Of a stretch of DNA of 14,918 nucleotides, positions 1 through 6,660 are shown piece by piece. The notes under the pieces are model-generated. The model had not been told where the DNA came from, searched no databases, and saw only the letters and a list, made by a program, of their open reading frames with translations. The stretch is from Oscillospiraceae bacterium. GTDB taxonomy: Bacteria; Bacillota; Clostridia; Oscillospirales; UBA929. The translations under genes and the position numbers were made by a program. Within the stretch, counting starts at the first letter, position 1; every line of letters begins with the position of its first letter. The stretch is taken from contig JAISVO010000185.1 of NCBI GenBank assembly GCA_031271525.1, positions 1 to 14,918 on the forward strand. Reading direction: 5' to 3'.

Positions 1-5
1 TGCCG

Positions 6-800
6 TCACACATAATCGTCCGGCAGGACTTCCTCCTCGGCTTTCCAGAGCCGCAGAACACCGAGCAGTTCGCCCCGCTCCTCCATCCGCAGGGCTTTTT
101 CGATGATCTCCTCCTGACAGGTGTAGATCGGCTCCCGGCGGGTCCCCTGATACGTTTCCCAGTTTTCCGCGATCCAATAGCCGGTATTCAGAGATATATT
201 TTCCAATACCTTGCGGATCAACCCGTAACTGCATCCCCGCAACGCTTCCAGCAGCACCGCATCGGGTACGCCGCGCAGCACGGCTTGGATCGAGCGTCCG
301 TCCAAGTTCGCGAGGACATTTTCAAACGGCACGCATTCGCTCAGCACGCGCTGCTCCTGAATCCCCCGGAGAAAGAGGGTGAAAGCCGCCCGCGAGGTCT
401 TGCCGGAGAACAGCTCCTCGATCATCCGGTCGGCGAAGCTTTCCCCAAGGAGGGCGCACATTCGGAGGATAGTCATCCGGGGGGTGTCCTGCTGCTGCAT
501 CGACAGCGCGCCCTCCGCGATCAGCAGGCGGCGGAGCAGCGCGGAACCGCTGTATTTCCCCGAGAGGATCAGCGCTTCCAGCACGCTCCGCACGGTCTGC
601 GGCGCGACGCCGTCGATCACCATCCCGACGGCGGTGTAGAGGAAGAAATCCTCCTCCAGTTCCATCTCAAGGTCTAGGGTCAGCAGTCCCTTCAAACGCG
701 CTGTTTTGCACATATCCAAGAAGCGATAGATCAGCGGTTTGCACCCTTCTTTATCGGCGTTTGAAAAATTCGGTTTTAATCGGGCGTACAGCTCCAGCAT
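6..800 (-). CDS. Soluble MotA-like/FliG C-terminal-like hybrid protein
   Basis: This 264-residue protein has no signal peptide or membrane helix. Compared from memory with flagellar proteins, residues 29-76 resemble the cytoplasmic segment after MotA TM2 (ARLKGLL, then a D-x-FL...VIDG pattern). Residues 86-119 resemble the MotA C-terminal tail (LIAEGALSMQ followed by a PR pair). Residues 157-247 resemble FliG-C (SIQAVLRGV, EALRG, ending MEERGEL). MotA TM3-TM4 would be replaced by about ten residues. At positions matching E. coli FliG K264, R281, D288, D289 and R297, I read R188, N205, E212, N213 and R221, so torque-charge positions are only partly kept. The start is ATG at 800 with GGGAGGG nine bases upstream. 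No flagellar gene lies nearby. The function is unknown; it could be a divergent flagellar-switch relative or a repurposed scaffold. The reading frame is certain, the homology is inference. Confidence 0.8.
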   Translation of the reverse strand: MLELYARLKPNFSNADKEGCKPLIYRFLDMCKTARLKGLLTLDLEMELEEDFFLYTAVGMVIDGVAPQTVRSVLEALILSGKYSGSALLRRLLIAEGALSMQQQDTPRMTILRMCALLGESFADRMIEELFSGKTSRAAFTLFLRGIQEQRVLSECVPFENVLANLDGRSIQAVLRGVPDAVLLEALRGCSYGLIRKVLENISLNTGYWIAENWETYQGTRREPIYTCQEEIIEKALRMEERGELLGVLRLWKAEEEVLPDDYV

Positions 801-836
801 AACGGCGGTCCCTCCCGTGCTCGGCAGTGTAAGCTA

Positions 837-865
837 ATTCTACCACAACCGCCGCCCGCGCGCAA
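837..865 (-). promoter_or_regulatory. Promoter of the MotA/FliG-like gene
   Basis: On the minus strand a TTGCGC -35 (860-865) and a TAGAAT -10 (837-842) are separated by 17 bases. They sit about 37 bases upstream of the ATG at 800, so this gene is probably transcribed separately from the jag operon that ends before it. The -35 is imperfect. Confidence 0.5.
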
Positions 866-906
866 GGAGAAATCGCCGGCGCGGCACATGGCGCGCCGAC
901 GCGTCA

Positions 907-934
907 AAACGGCGGGGTTCTTCCCCCGCCGTTT
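907..934 (-). terminator. Hairpin terminator ending the rpmH-jag operon
   Basis: An 11-bp perfect stem (arms 907-917 and 924-934, six-base loop) lies 42 bases past the stop of the 75-residue gene. Read on the minus strand, the 3' arm ends in a T run followed by GACG. This fits a rho-independent terminator, although the U-run is short and forms part of the stem. Confidence 0.65.
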
Positions 935-975
935 CATACATGGATGGATGCCGGAATTGAACAAACGGTGCGCGG

Positions 976-1203
976 TTACAGAATCGTGGTGGACGAGTAC
1001 TCGACCTTGATGCCGTTGTCCTTGGTGCGGCTCAGTTTCGCCTTGTTCCCGTTTCCGTCCTCCACACTCATTTTTTCAAGCTTGAATTCGCCAAAAAAGT
1101 CTAAAACAGTGGTTTCCGCGAACTCCGACCACTTCAAACGCTTCGCTCTGTCCGGGTTCGCCTCCCCCTCCATCATGGCGGGGAGGTTGTTTTTCTCACT
1201 CAT
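976..1203 (-). CDS. Small acidic hypothetical protein after jag
   Basis: The 75-residue product is charged and has no membrane helix or signal peptide. The ATG at 1203 has a good AGGGGG site five bases upstream, and the gene begins 34 bases after the jag stop with the operon terminator behind it. It is therefore very likely a real last gene of the rpmH-rnpA-yidD-yidC-jag transcript. The C-terminal half (residues 46-75) has a Gly/Asn-rich turn (DGNGNK) flanked by likely beta strands and ends in a hydroxyl-rich EYSSTTIL tail. I do not recognise the family. Its place suggests a housekeeping or translation-linked role, but that is only positional inference. In many Firmicutes mnmE would occupy this place. 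Confidence 0.75.
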   Translation of the reverse strand: MSEKNNLPAMMEGEANPDRAKRLKWSEFAETTVLDFFGEFKLEKMSVEDGNGNKAKLSRTKDNGIKVEYSSTTIL

Positions 1204-1237
1204 AATGTCCCCCTAGATATGGTGCGATGTGCAGCTT

Positions 1238-2113
1238 TCAAGGCTTACCCTCACCGTTCTGCCGGAGGGGCGGCTTTTTCTTCGCTCCCGAGAGGCTGAT
1301 AATCACGCGCCGCTGCGGTTCGTTGCCGACCGAATGGGTGGTGACATAGGGATTCTCCTGCAGAGCCGTATGGATAACATGGCGGCTGTAGGCGTTCATC
1401 GGCTCCAGCAGCATATCGCGGTTATACCGCACAACCTTCTCCGCCGTGCTGACGGCAAGCGCCGTCAACGCGTCCTCCCTCTTCGCGCGGTATTTCTCCG
1501 CGTCGATGACAATCCTCCGGCGCTCCGGCTTCCCTCGGTTGTAGGCCGCCGAGACAATCCGCTGCACAGCGTCGAGGGTTTCGCCCCGGCGCCCGATCAG
1601 CCGCCCCAGATTCGCGCCGTTCACGTTAAGCTGGAGATGATGCTCGGTCTCAATCTCGCTGATCGTCGCGTTAGGCAATCCCATCCGCTCCAAAATCCCC
1701 TTGAGGATCCGGGCCGCGTCTCCGTCCGACGGCTTTCCCGGCGGCGGTGTTTGCTTCGCGGGCTTCGGCTCCGTCTTCGGCTCAGCTTTGGCGGCGGGCT
1801 TCAGCTCGGGCTTTGCAGCCGGAGCCGCCTTCTCAACAGCCAGAGGCTTTTCCTTCACCGGCGCGGCGGGCACCGCCTTTTCACTCTGTCTGACGGTCGG
1901 TTTGGGCGGGACCGCAGCCGGGGCCGGCGAAGCGGGTTCTTCCTCGCCTATCCGGGTGACGCGGACCTTAGCGGGGGTTCCGCCGATGCCGAGGAACCCC
2001 GTCTTCGGGTTTTCCAGCACCTCGACGGTCACCGAGTCGCGGTCGGCTCCCAACTGCGTCAGAGCCGCCGAGATGGCAAGATCAATGGTTTTACCTGTGG
2101 TTTCTATGGCCAT
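1238..2113 (-). CDS. jag: Jag/KhpB RNA-binding protein (SpoIIIJ-associated)
   Basis: This 291-residue cytoplasmic RNA-binding protein has three recognisable parts. The Jag-N domain (residues 1-54, with the KTGFLGIGG turn) comes first, followed by a long Pro/Ala/Lys-rich linker (about 56-128). A KH domain follows with its GRRG loop at 174-177 and strong RLIGRRGETLDAVQ similarity. The C-terminal R3H domain has R244 and H248 in the R-x3-H motif. KhpB/Jag proteins bind RNA (with KhpA in some species) and affect cell division and envelope growth. The gene starts with ATG at 2113 after a GAGGG site and lies 11 bases after the yidC stop, the usual partner arrangement. The linker is long for the family and probably disordered. 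Confidence 0.95.
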   Translation of the reverse strand: MAIETTGKTIDLAISAALTQLGADRDSVTVEVLENPKTGFLGIGGTPAKVRVTRIGEEEPASPAPAAVPPKPTVRQSEKAVPAAPVKEKPLAVEKAAPAAKPELKPAAKAEPKTEPKPAKQTPPPGKPSDGDAARILKGILERMGLPNATISEIETEHHLQLNVNGANLGRLIGRRGETLDAVQRIVSAAYNRGKPERRRIVIDAEKYRAKREDALTALAVSTAEKVVRYNRDMLLEPMNAYSRHVIHTALQENPYVTTHSVGNEPQRRVIISLSGAKKKPPLRQNGEGKP

Positions 2114-2124
2114 GCGTCATCCCT

Positions 2125-3363
2125 CTATTCCTCGCCGTCCGACTCTTCCGCTTCCTGAGCCGCTGTCGGCTTGAGCTTATACCGCTTGGGCTTGCGTTTT
2201 TGGTTCTGTTCGGCGATCCGCTCGGCGCGGCGCTGACGGTCCTCCTCCTTCTGGGCGGCTTCCGCCGCTTTCCTGCGTTCCTCCAGAGCGGCTTTACGGG
2301 CATCCTCTTCGTCCAGCTTCTTGTTGAAGAATTTTGTGAGGTAGTACTCCTGCGGGATTCCCAGCACGTTTTGGATGATCCAGTAAAGACCGATGGCGGC
2401 GGGCCAAGAGAAGCCCAGCCAAAGACTGATGCCCGGACCCAGCAGATACATCATCAGCATTGAGCTGCCGCCCGCAGCCGGACGCCCCGAGAATTTTTGG
2501 GTCAGCCAGACCGATAGGAAAGAGGTGAGCGCCGACAGGATCGGAATCAGGAGCAGGACGCTGTTGAAGGAGGGGATCGCCGCTAAGTTCAACCCCAAGA
2601 AGTTGAAGTTGATCTTTTGCAGACCGGTAATGCCCTTGCCCTCGATTTCCCGATAAAAATCCTCGTCGGCGGTCAGCTTGTTCGCGATATACAGCTCCAG
2701 CGTGCCGTTCCTGCCGGCTTCCACCGCGACCTTGTTGTCCGCGCTGACTTGATCCAGCGTCGCTTGGGCTTCGGTTTTCTTCGCGTTCGCGGCATCCAGC
2801 TTGCGCTGCGCCGCGTCGACCTCCAACTGCGCCGCGTCCTTCGCGTTTTCGGCGGCTGCCGCAAGAGTATCCTGAGCGGTTTTCAATTCCCCCGACGCGA
2901 TCGTCGCCTCGGCGCCGGCCGCATCCAGAAGCGTCTGGGCGCTTGTCACCGGCGCGAGGAGGGTTTCGGAGATAACCGTGACGTCGCTCGGCGGGATCTG
3001 CATGATATAGGTCAGCGGCTGGCGCACCGCGCCATAGAGCGCGATGATCAGCGGGAAGGGGATCAGCGCCCAAATACAGCCGCCGAACATCGAGACGCCC
3101 TCTTTTTGGTAGAGGTTCGCCTGTTCCTGCTGCATCTTCTGCTTGTCCTTGCCATATTTTTTCTGCAGTTCGGCGATCTTGGGCTGCAGACGCTGCTGCT
3201 GGAGCATCCCGCGTTTACCCTTAAAGGAGAAGAAGAGGAGTACGAGCTTGGCCGCCACCGCAAAAAGGAGGATCGCGACGCCGTAGTTGTGGACGAACCC
3301 GTACAATCCTCGCAGGAGGAACGCAATCGGTTGGACGATCAGGAAATCCCATATTTGTCCCAA
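2125..3363 (-). CDS. yidC: YidC/OxaA/SpoIIIJ membrane protein insertase with extended loop
   Basis: YidC inserts and folds membrane proteins alone or with Sec. The 412-residue protein shows a first helix (about 26-46), a cytoplasmic Gln-rich hairpin (50-90), a second helix (94-121), a third helix block (about 262-288) and the last helices (about 302-338). A Lys/Arg-rich tail (348-412) of ribosome-binding type follows. No lipobox is present. The groove position usually held by Arg appears to be K39, as in some clostridial homologues I recall. The loop between helices 2 and 3 is about 135 residues, against a few dozen usually. Its Ala-rich 140-215 section looks coiled coil. The start is TTG at 3363, chosen because GAGG sits seven bases upstream and the next in-frame Met is at residue 53. 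The gene lies 23 bases after yidD. Confidence 0.93.
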   Translation of the reverse strand: MGQIWDFLIVQPIAFLLRGLYGFVHNYGVAILLFAVAAKLVLLFFSFKGKRGMLQQQRLQPKIAELQKKYGKDKQKMQQEQANLYQKEGVSMFGGCIWALIPFPLIIALYGAVRQPLTYIMQIPPSDVTVISETLLAPVTSAQTLLDAAGAEATIASGELKTAQDTLAAAAENAKDAAQLEVDAAQRKLDAANAKKTEAQATLDQVSADNKVAVEAGRNGTLELYIANKLTADEDFYREIEGKGITGLQKINFNFLGLNLAAIPSFNSVLLLIPILSALTSFLSVWLTQKFSGRPAAGGSSMLMMYLLGPGISLWLGFSWPAAIGLYWIIQNVLGIPQEYYLTKFFNKKLDEEDARKAALEERRKAAEAAQKEEDRQRRAERIAEQNQKRKPKRYKLKPTAAQEAEESDGEE

Positions 3364-3386
3364 AACGAGACCTCATTTCGTATGAT

Positions 3387-3596
3387 TTACGGCACCGGGT
3401 CGTAGCCGCCCTTGCCGAACGGATTACAGCGAAGCACCCGCCAGACCGACAGGAAAAGCCCCTTTGCCGCGCCGTGCTTTTCAATCGCCTCCAGCGCGTA
3501 TTGGCTGCAGGTGGGGATAAAGCGGCAGGACGGCGGGGCGCCCGGGGAGATTCTGCGCCGATACCAGCGTATAGCGCGGAGCATCAGCGTCTTCAT
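3387..3596 (-). CDS. yidD: YidD membrane protein insertion efficiency factor
   Basis: This 69-residue protein matches the YidD (formerly DUF37, 'haemolytic') family along its length. It has an Arg-rich amphipathic N-terminus (WYRRRISP), the CRFIPTCSQYA block with C24 and C30, and the RCNPFGKGGYDPVP ending with C57. YidD is a membrane-associated accessory factor that helps YidC-dependent insertion. The ATG at 3596 overlaps the rnpA stop by four bases (ATGA), so translation is probably coupled. yidC follows after 23 bases. Confidence 0.95.
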   Translation of the reverse strand: MKTLMLRAIRWYRRRISPGAPPSCRFIPTCSQYALEAIEKHGAAKGLFLSVWRVLRCNPFGKGGYDPVP

Positions 3597-3928
3597 ACGC
3601 AGATCCCAAGCTTTGCGGCGAGGCGGGGAAGCTCGTCCCGAACGGCGGCGAACGGCGCGCCGACGGCGCGCCCGCGCGCGACGACCACCAAGTCGTATCC
3701 CCTCAAAAACCGTTTCTCCTGAAGCCGGTAGGCCTCCTTCACCAGCCGCCGCACGCGGTTGCGCTTGACGGCGTTGCCGAGCTTGGCGCTGGCGGTGATG
3801 CCCAGCCGGGTGACGCCCAACCGGTTCTTGCGTGCGTACAGCGCCAAATATACGCCCGCAGTGTTCTTGCCGCGGGCGTACAAACTGCGAAAATCACGGT
3901 TTTGTTTTAGGGATACGGTATACCGCAT
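3593..3928 (-). CDS. rnpA: Ribonuclease P protein component
   Basis: This 111-residue basic protein is the protein subunit of RNase P, which trims the 5' leader of pre-tRNAs with the RnpB RNA. It carries the family signature KLGNAVKRNRVRRLVKEAYR, with the RNR box at 56-58, and the early DFRSLYARG segment that lines the leader-binding cleft. The length is typical. Its ATG at 3928 overlaps the rpmH stop by one base, and its stop overlaps yidD by four bases. All three genes are thus translationally packed on one transcript. Confidence 0.96.
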   Translation of the reverse strand: MRYTVSLKQNRDFRSLYARGKNTAGVYLALYARKNRLGVTRLGITASAKLGNAVKRNRVRRLVKEAYRLQEKRFLRGYDLVVVARGRAVGAPFAAVRDELPRLAAKLGICV

Positions 3929-4062
3929 CAGGCGGTGAGGGTAGCGCGGCCCTTCGCCCTGCGCCGCGCCAGCACCTTGCGTCCGCTACGGGTGGACATC
4001 CGCTTGCGGAAGCCGTGTTCCTTGCTGCGCTGGCGTTTCTTTGGCTGATAGGTACGAACCAT
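3928..4062 (-). CDS. rpmH: 50S ribosomal protein L34
   Basis: This 44-residue, very basic protein of the large ribosomal subunit starts MVRTYQPKKRQRSKEHGF and ends GRKVLARRRAKGRATLTA. This is the full L34 pattern, ending in the well-conserved RRRAKGR block. Position 2 is Val where Lys is more usual. The ATG at 4062 follows a GGAAAGGA site. It is the first gene of the operon, directly behind a near-consensus promoter, and its TGA overlaps the rnpA ATG by one base. Confidence 0.96.
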   Translation of the reverse strand: MVRTYQPKKRQRSKEHGFRKRMSTRSGRKVLARRRAKGRATLTA

Positions 4063-4101
4063 AGTTCATCATTCCTTTCCGAGAAGCACAGTTACACATG
4101 T

Positions 4102-4130
4102 AGTATACAGTGCCCTGATTGGGTTGTCAA
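4102..4130 (-). promoter_or_regulatory. Strong promoter of the rpmH operon
   Basis: On the minus strand a perfect TTGACA -35 (4125-4130), a 17-base spacer and TATACT (4102-4107) precede rpmH by about 40 bases. The near-consensus boxes fit high expression of a ribosomal protein operon by the housekeeping sigma factor. Confidence 0.88.
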
Positions 4131-4268
4131 GAAAAATTCTGAAAGGGCGGGGGAGGCGTCCGTTTTGTTCTTGCGTTTCCATTCAGCAGATACGCCGCAA
4201 GCCCTAATTCATACTGCAAGTTGTTATCCAACAAGTCACCTCAACGGGTGATTTATTCTCGCCTAACG

Positions 4269-4283
4269 GGATATTGAGTATCC
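4269..4283. promoter_or_regulatory. Inverted repeat, possible operator of the XRE regulator
   Basis: GGATA (4269-4273) and TATCC (4279-4283) form a perfect inverted repeat with a five-base centre, and it covers the -35 box of the next gene. A second pair, TTGAG (4274-4278) and CTCAA (4306-4310), brackets the whole promoter. Such placement is typical of autorepression, but binding is inferred only. Confidence 0.4.
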
Positions 4284-4302
4284 GTATACAATCAGTTACA
4301 AT
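4274..4302 (+). promoter_or_regulatory. Promoter of the XRE regulator gene
   Basis: TTGAGT (4274-4279) and TACAAT (4297-4302) are 17 bases apart. Transcription would begin near 4309, which makes the GTG codon at 4311 an unlikely start and supports the ATG at 4344. Confidence 0.7.
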
Positions 4303-4343
4303 ACTCTCAAGTGCGGCAATCCCTTTCTAAGGAAGGAGTGCAA

Positions 4344-4979
4344 ATGATGTTTATCGCTGAAAACTTAAAAGCCCTGCGCAAAGAAAAAGACCTGACACAA
4401 GAGGAAGTATCTGAACTCCTCGGGTTATCACCGCAAAGCGTCAGTAAGTGGGAACGCGGTGAAACCATGCCAGACATTACCCTTTTGCCAGCTCTCGCGA
4501 ATCTCTATCAGGTCAGCGTAGACACGCTTATAGGCATGGACAAAATCAACGACCGGCAGACCAGAAACGGTATATTTGCCTCCGCACATACTTATTGGCG
4601 AAATGGTGAAATTGCCCAAGCGGCACAGATTTTTTCTGAGGGGCTAAAAACCTTCCCAACCGACGAAGGTATCATGTCGGATTTAGCGATGGCACTTGCC
4701 ATTAGCGAAGATTCGGATGATCTCGCCAAGTCAGTTAAGCTGTGCGAACGCGTCCTGTCGAACGGGCACAATGAAAAGGTTCTCCATACCACGCGTGCCG
4801 CCCTGTGTTTCATTTACATGAAGTCAGGCGAGAAGGAAAAGGCCGTCGCGTTGGCGAACACACTTCCGCATATACGCGAAAGCCGGGAAAGGGTGCTTGC
4901 TCAGCTTGACAAAGGTCCGACCGCCGACGAAATCAATTCCTATCTGAGATTGATCGCAATCGGCGAAAGCAACGATTAA
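4344..4979 (+). CDS. XRE-family transcriptional regulator with TPR-like C-terminus
   Basis: The 211-residue protein has an N-terminal Cro/CI-type helix-turn-helix (residues 5-60; recognition region LTQEEVSELLGLSPQSVSKW). It is followed by an alpha-helical region (about 73-200) with TPR-like helix pairs, for example NGEIAQAAQIFSEGLKTFP. Proteins of this layout are DNA-binding regulators whose helical part senses a ligand, peptide or partner; the signal here is unknown. The start is ATG at 4344 (or 4347) behind GGAAGGAG; an upstream in-frame GTG lacks such a site. The gene is visibly more A+T-rich than its neighbours and stands alone under its own promoter, which hints at horizontal gain. It sits where dnaA commonly flanks rpmH. 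Confidence 0.88.
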   Translation: MMFIAENLKALRKEKDLTQEEVSELLGLSPQSVSKWERGETMPDITLLPALANLYQVSVDTLIGMDKINDRQTRNGIFASAHTYWRNGEIAQAAQIFSEGLKTFPTDEGIMSDLAMALAISEDSDDLAKSVKLCERVLSNGHNEKVLHTTRAALCFIYMKSGEKEKAVALANTLPHIRESRERVLAQLDKGPTADEINSYLRLIAIGESND

Positions 4980-5120
4980 AATGCAATCGAAATCGGCTGC
5001 GGCCTTGAGCGGAGCAGGGTGCATAACGCCTGCGCATGGAGTCGGTTCATGGTATGATAGCAGATGCGGAGTTAAAGGCACGGCGGACAGCGGGGCCAAC
5101 CTGCTGGGGCGACATCGTCC

Positions 5121-5149
5121 TTGACATGAATCCCTTCGTTTGGTATGCT
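5121..5149 (+). promoter_or_regulatory. Promoter of the fumarase operon
   Basis: A perfect TTGACA (5121-5126), a 17-base spacer and TATGCT (5144-5149) lie 57 bases before the fumarase alpha ATG. The rest of the 226-base gap from 4980 shows no gene, and I saw no clear terminator for the XRE gene in it. Confidence 0.8.
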
Positions 5150-5205
5150 GTGTCCAACATGGGATGCTACCGTCAGGCGGCTGACCGGTTTTAGGGAGGT
5201 GCCCC

Positions 5206-6045
5206 ATGCGTGAGATACCGGCGGGTTTAGTTGCCGAAACGGTGGCGCGGCTCTGCATTGAGGCGAATACCGTCGCGGGGAGCGACATCGTCGAGGCTCT
5301 CCGCCGCGGGTTGGCGCGGGAGAAGGACGAAACGCCCCGGATGGTGTTGCGGACACTGCTGGAAAACGCGGAGATCGCAAAAGCCGACAGTATGCCGATC
5401 TGTCAGGATACCGGTATGGCGGTGGTCTTCCTCGAAGTGGGCCAGGAGGTATATATCTCGGGGAACTTGACTGAAGCGGTCAACGAGGGTGTGCGCCGGG
5501 GCTACCGGGACGGCTATCTGCGAAACAGCGTGGTGCGCGACCCTGTGGATCGGGTCAACACCGGCGACAATACCCCGGCGGTAATCCACTATACGATCGT
5601 ACCCGGCGAGTCACTGAAGCTGACTGTCGCCCCGAAAGGGTTCGGAAGCGAGAATATGAGCGCTGTAAAGATGCTGAAACCCGCCGACGGTCTGTCCGGA
5701 CTGGAGGCGTTTGTAATTGAAGCGGTGAAAAACGCGGGTGGGAATCCCTGTCCTCCGGTGATTGTCGGCGTCGGCGTGGGCGGCACCTTTGAGTTTGCCG
5801 CATCCCTTGCGAAACGCGCCCTGCTGCGCGAAGTCGGGTCGGTCAATCCCAACCCGTTTTGGAGCGCTGCCGAGGGGCGGCTGTTAGCCGCTATCAACGC
5901 GCTGGATATCGGTCCGGGCGGGTTCGGCGGGATGACGACGGCTCTTGCGGTCCATATCAGTCCCTACCCAACCCATATCGCCGGATTTCCCGCGGCGGTC
6001 AACATCGGCTGCCATGTCACCCGGCACAGGGAGGCTGTACTATGA
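5206..6045 (+). CDS. fumA: Class I fumarate hydratase, alpha subunit
   Basis: This is the iron-sulfur subunit of a two-subunit class I hydro-lyase that interconverts fumarate and L-malate in the cytoplasm, giving anaerobes part of a partial citric acid cycle. The 279 residues are typical for the alpha subunit. Three Cys in family contexts would bind the [4Fe-4S] cluster: C66 in ICQDTG, C182 in NPCPP and C269 in NIGCH. KGFGSEN (144-150) is another conserved block. The start is ATG at 5206 with GGGAGG six bases upstream. The beta gene follows with a four-base overlap. The L(+)-tartrate dehydratase alpha subunit (TtdA) is a close paralogue and cannot be excluded by sequence reading. No tartrate transporter or regulator is adjacent, so fumarase is preferred. 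Confidence 0.9.
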   Translation: MREIPAGLVAETVARLCIEANTVAGSDIVEALRRGLAREKDETPRMVLRTLLENAEIAKADSMPICQDTGMAVVFLEVGQEVYISGNLTEAVNEGVRRGYRDGYLRNSVVRDPVDRVNTGDNTPAVIHYTIVPGESLKLTVAPKGFGSENMSAVKMLKPADGLSGLEAFVIEAVKNAGGNPCPPVIVGVGVGGTFEFAASLAKRALLREVGSVNPNPFWSAAEGRLLAAINALDIGPGGFGGMTTALAVHISPYPTHIAGFPAAVNIGCHVTRHREAVL

Positions 6046-6545
6046 GCGTCATACGTCTCCGAACCCCGCTGACCCGCGCCGATGTGCGGGACTTACGCCC
6101 GGGGGACCGGGTTCTGCTGAGCGGTGTCGTCTACACCGCGCGGGATGCCGCCCATAAACGGCTTGTCGAGCTTCTGGACGCCGGAAAGCCGCTGCCCTTC
6201 CCACTCCCGGGCAGCGCGGTCTTCTATGCCGGACCCTGCCCCGCTCCGCCCGGGCGGGTGATCGGCTCCGTCGGCCCGACGACGAGCGGCCGGATGGACA
6301 GCTACGCGCCGAGGCTGATGCGGGAAGGATTCCATATTATGATCGGGAAGGGCCCCCGTTCGGAGACGGTGCGGGACGTCCTCCGGCAGACCGGATGCGT
6401 CTACCTCTCGGCAATCGGCGGCGCGGCGGCTCTCACCGCGCGGAAGGTGACGGGCAGCGAGCCTGTCGCCTTTGAGGATTTGGACACCGAGGCGATTGCC
6501 GCGCTGACGGTGGAGGATATGCCGCTGATTGTGAGCGATATATAG
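6042..6545 (+). CDS. fumB: Class I fumarate hydratase, beta subunit
   Basis: This 167-residue protein corresponds to the C-terminal half of single-chain class I fumarases and pairs with the alpha subunit to complete the active site. Conserved blocks are TARDAAHKR (32-40), YAGPCPAPPG (62-71), the substrate-site GPTTSGRMD (78-86), IGKG (101-104) and the AIGGAAAL segment (124-131). The ATG at 6042 overlaps the alpha stop (ATGA) and has AGGGAGG seven bases upstream, so the longer in-frame extension into alpha is not used. After the stop a small GGTTG/CAACC hairpin (6546-6559) is too weak to call a terminator. The tartrate dehydratase beta subunit is the alternative name. Confidence 0.9.
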   Translation: MSVIRLRTPLTRADVRDLRPGDRVLLSGVVYTARDAAHKRLVELLDAGKPLPFPLPGSAVFYAGPCPAPPGRVIGSVGPTTSGRMDSYAPRLMREGFHIMIGKGPRSETVRDVLRQTGCVYLSAIGGAAALTARKVTGSEPVAFEDLDTEAIAALTVEDMPLIVSDI

Positions 6546-6580
6546 GGTTGCTTTCAACCGTTCCCGCGTTTCGCCAGCGA

Positions 6581-6609
6581 TTGACAAAGTCTGCGGTTTA
6601 TGGCATACT
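6581..6609 (+). promoter_or_regulatory. Promoter of the P-type ATPase gene
   Basis: A perfect TTGACA (6581-6586), a 17-base spacer and CATACT (6604-6609) are seen. A second TATACT at 6618-6623 has no matching -35. Transcription would start around 6616. Confidence 0.7.
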
Positions 6610-6660
6610 GTCTTTTGGTATACTAATGACATGAGTGCCAGAAGGTGGGATACGCGTTCG

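Noticed and set aside
1229..2158. Long plus-strand open frame opposite jag
   Set aside because: It is Arg/Leu-rich, lacks a ribosome site and is explained by GC-rich codons of jag, which has clear Jag-N, KH and R3H domains.
2617..3405. Long plus-strand open frame opposite yidC
   Set aside because: Antisense shadow of a well-supported yidC; no recognisable domain or start signal.
4220..4232. TTATCCAAC, a DnaA-box-like sequence beside rpmH
   Set aside because: Only seven of nine bases match TTATCCACA and it stands alone, so it does not support an origin.
4236..4251. TCACC/GGTGA hairpin followed by TTTATT before the XRE gene
   Set aside because: Only five base pairs, with no plus-strand gene upstream to terminate.
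4311..4343. GTG start at 4311 for the XRE regulator
   Set aside because: It would fall at the predicted transcript start and lacks a ribosome site, while ATG 4344 has GGAAGGAG upstream.
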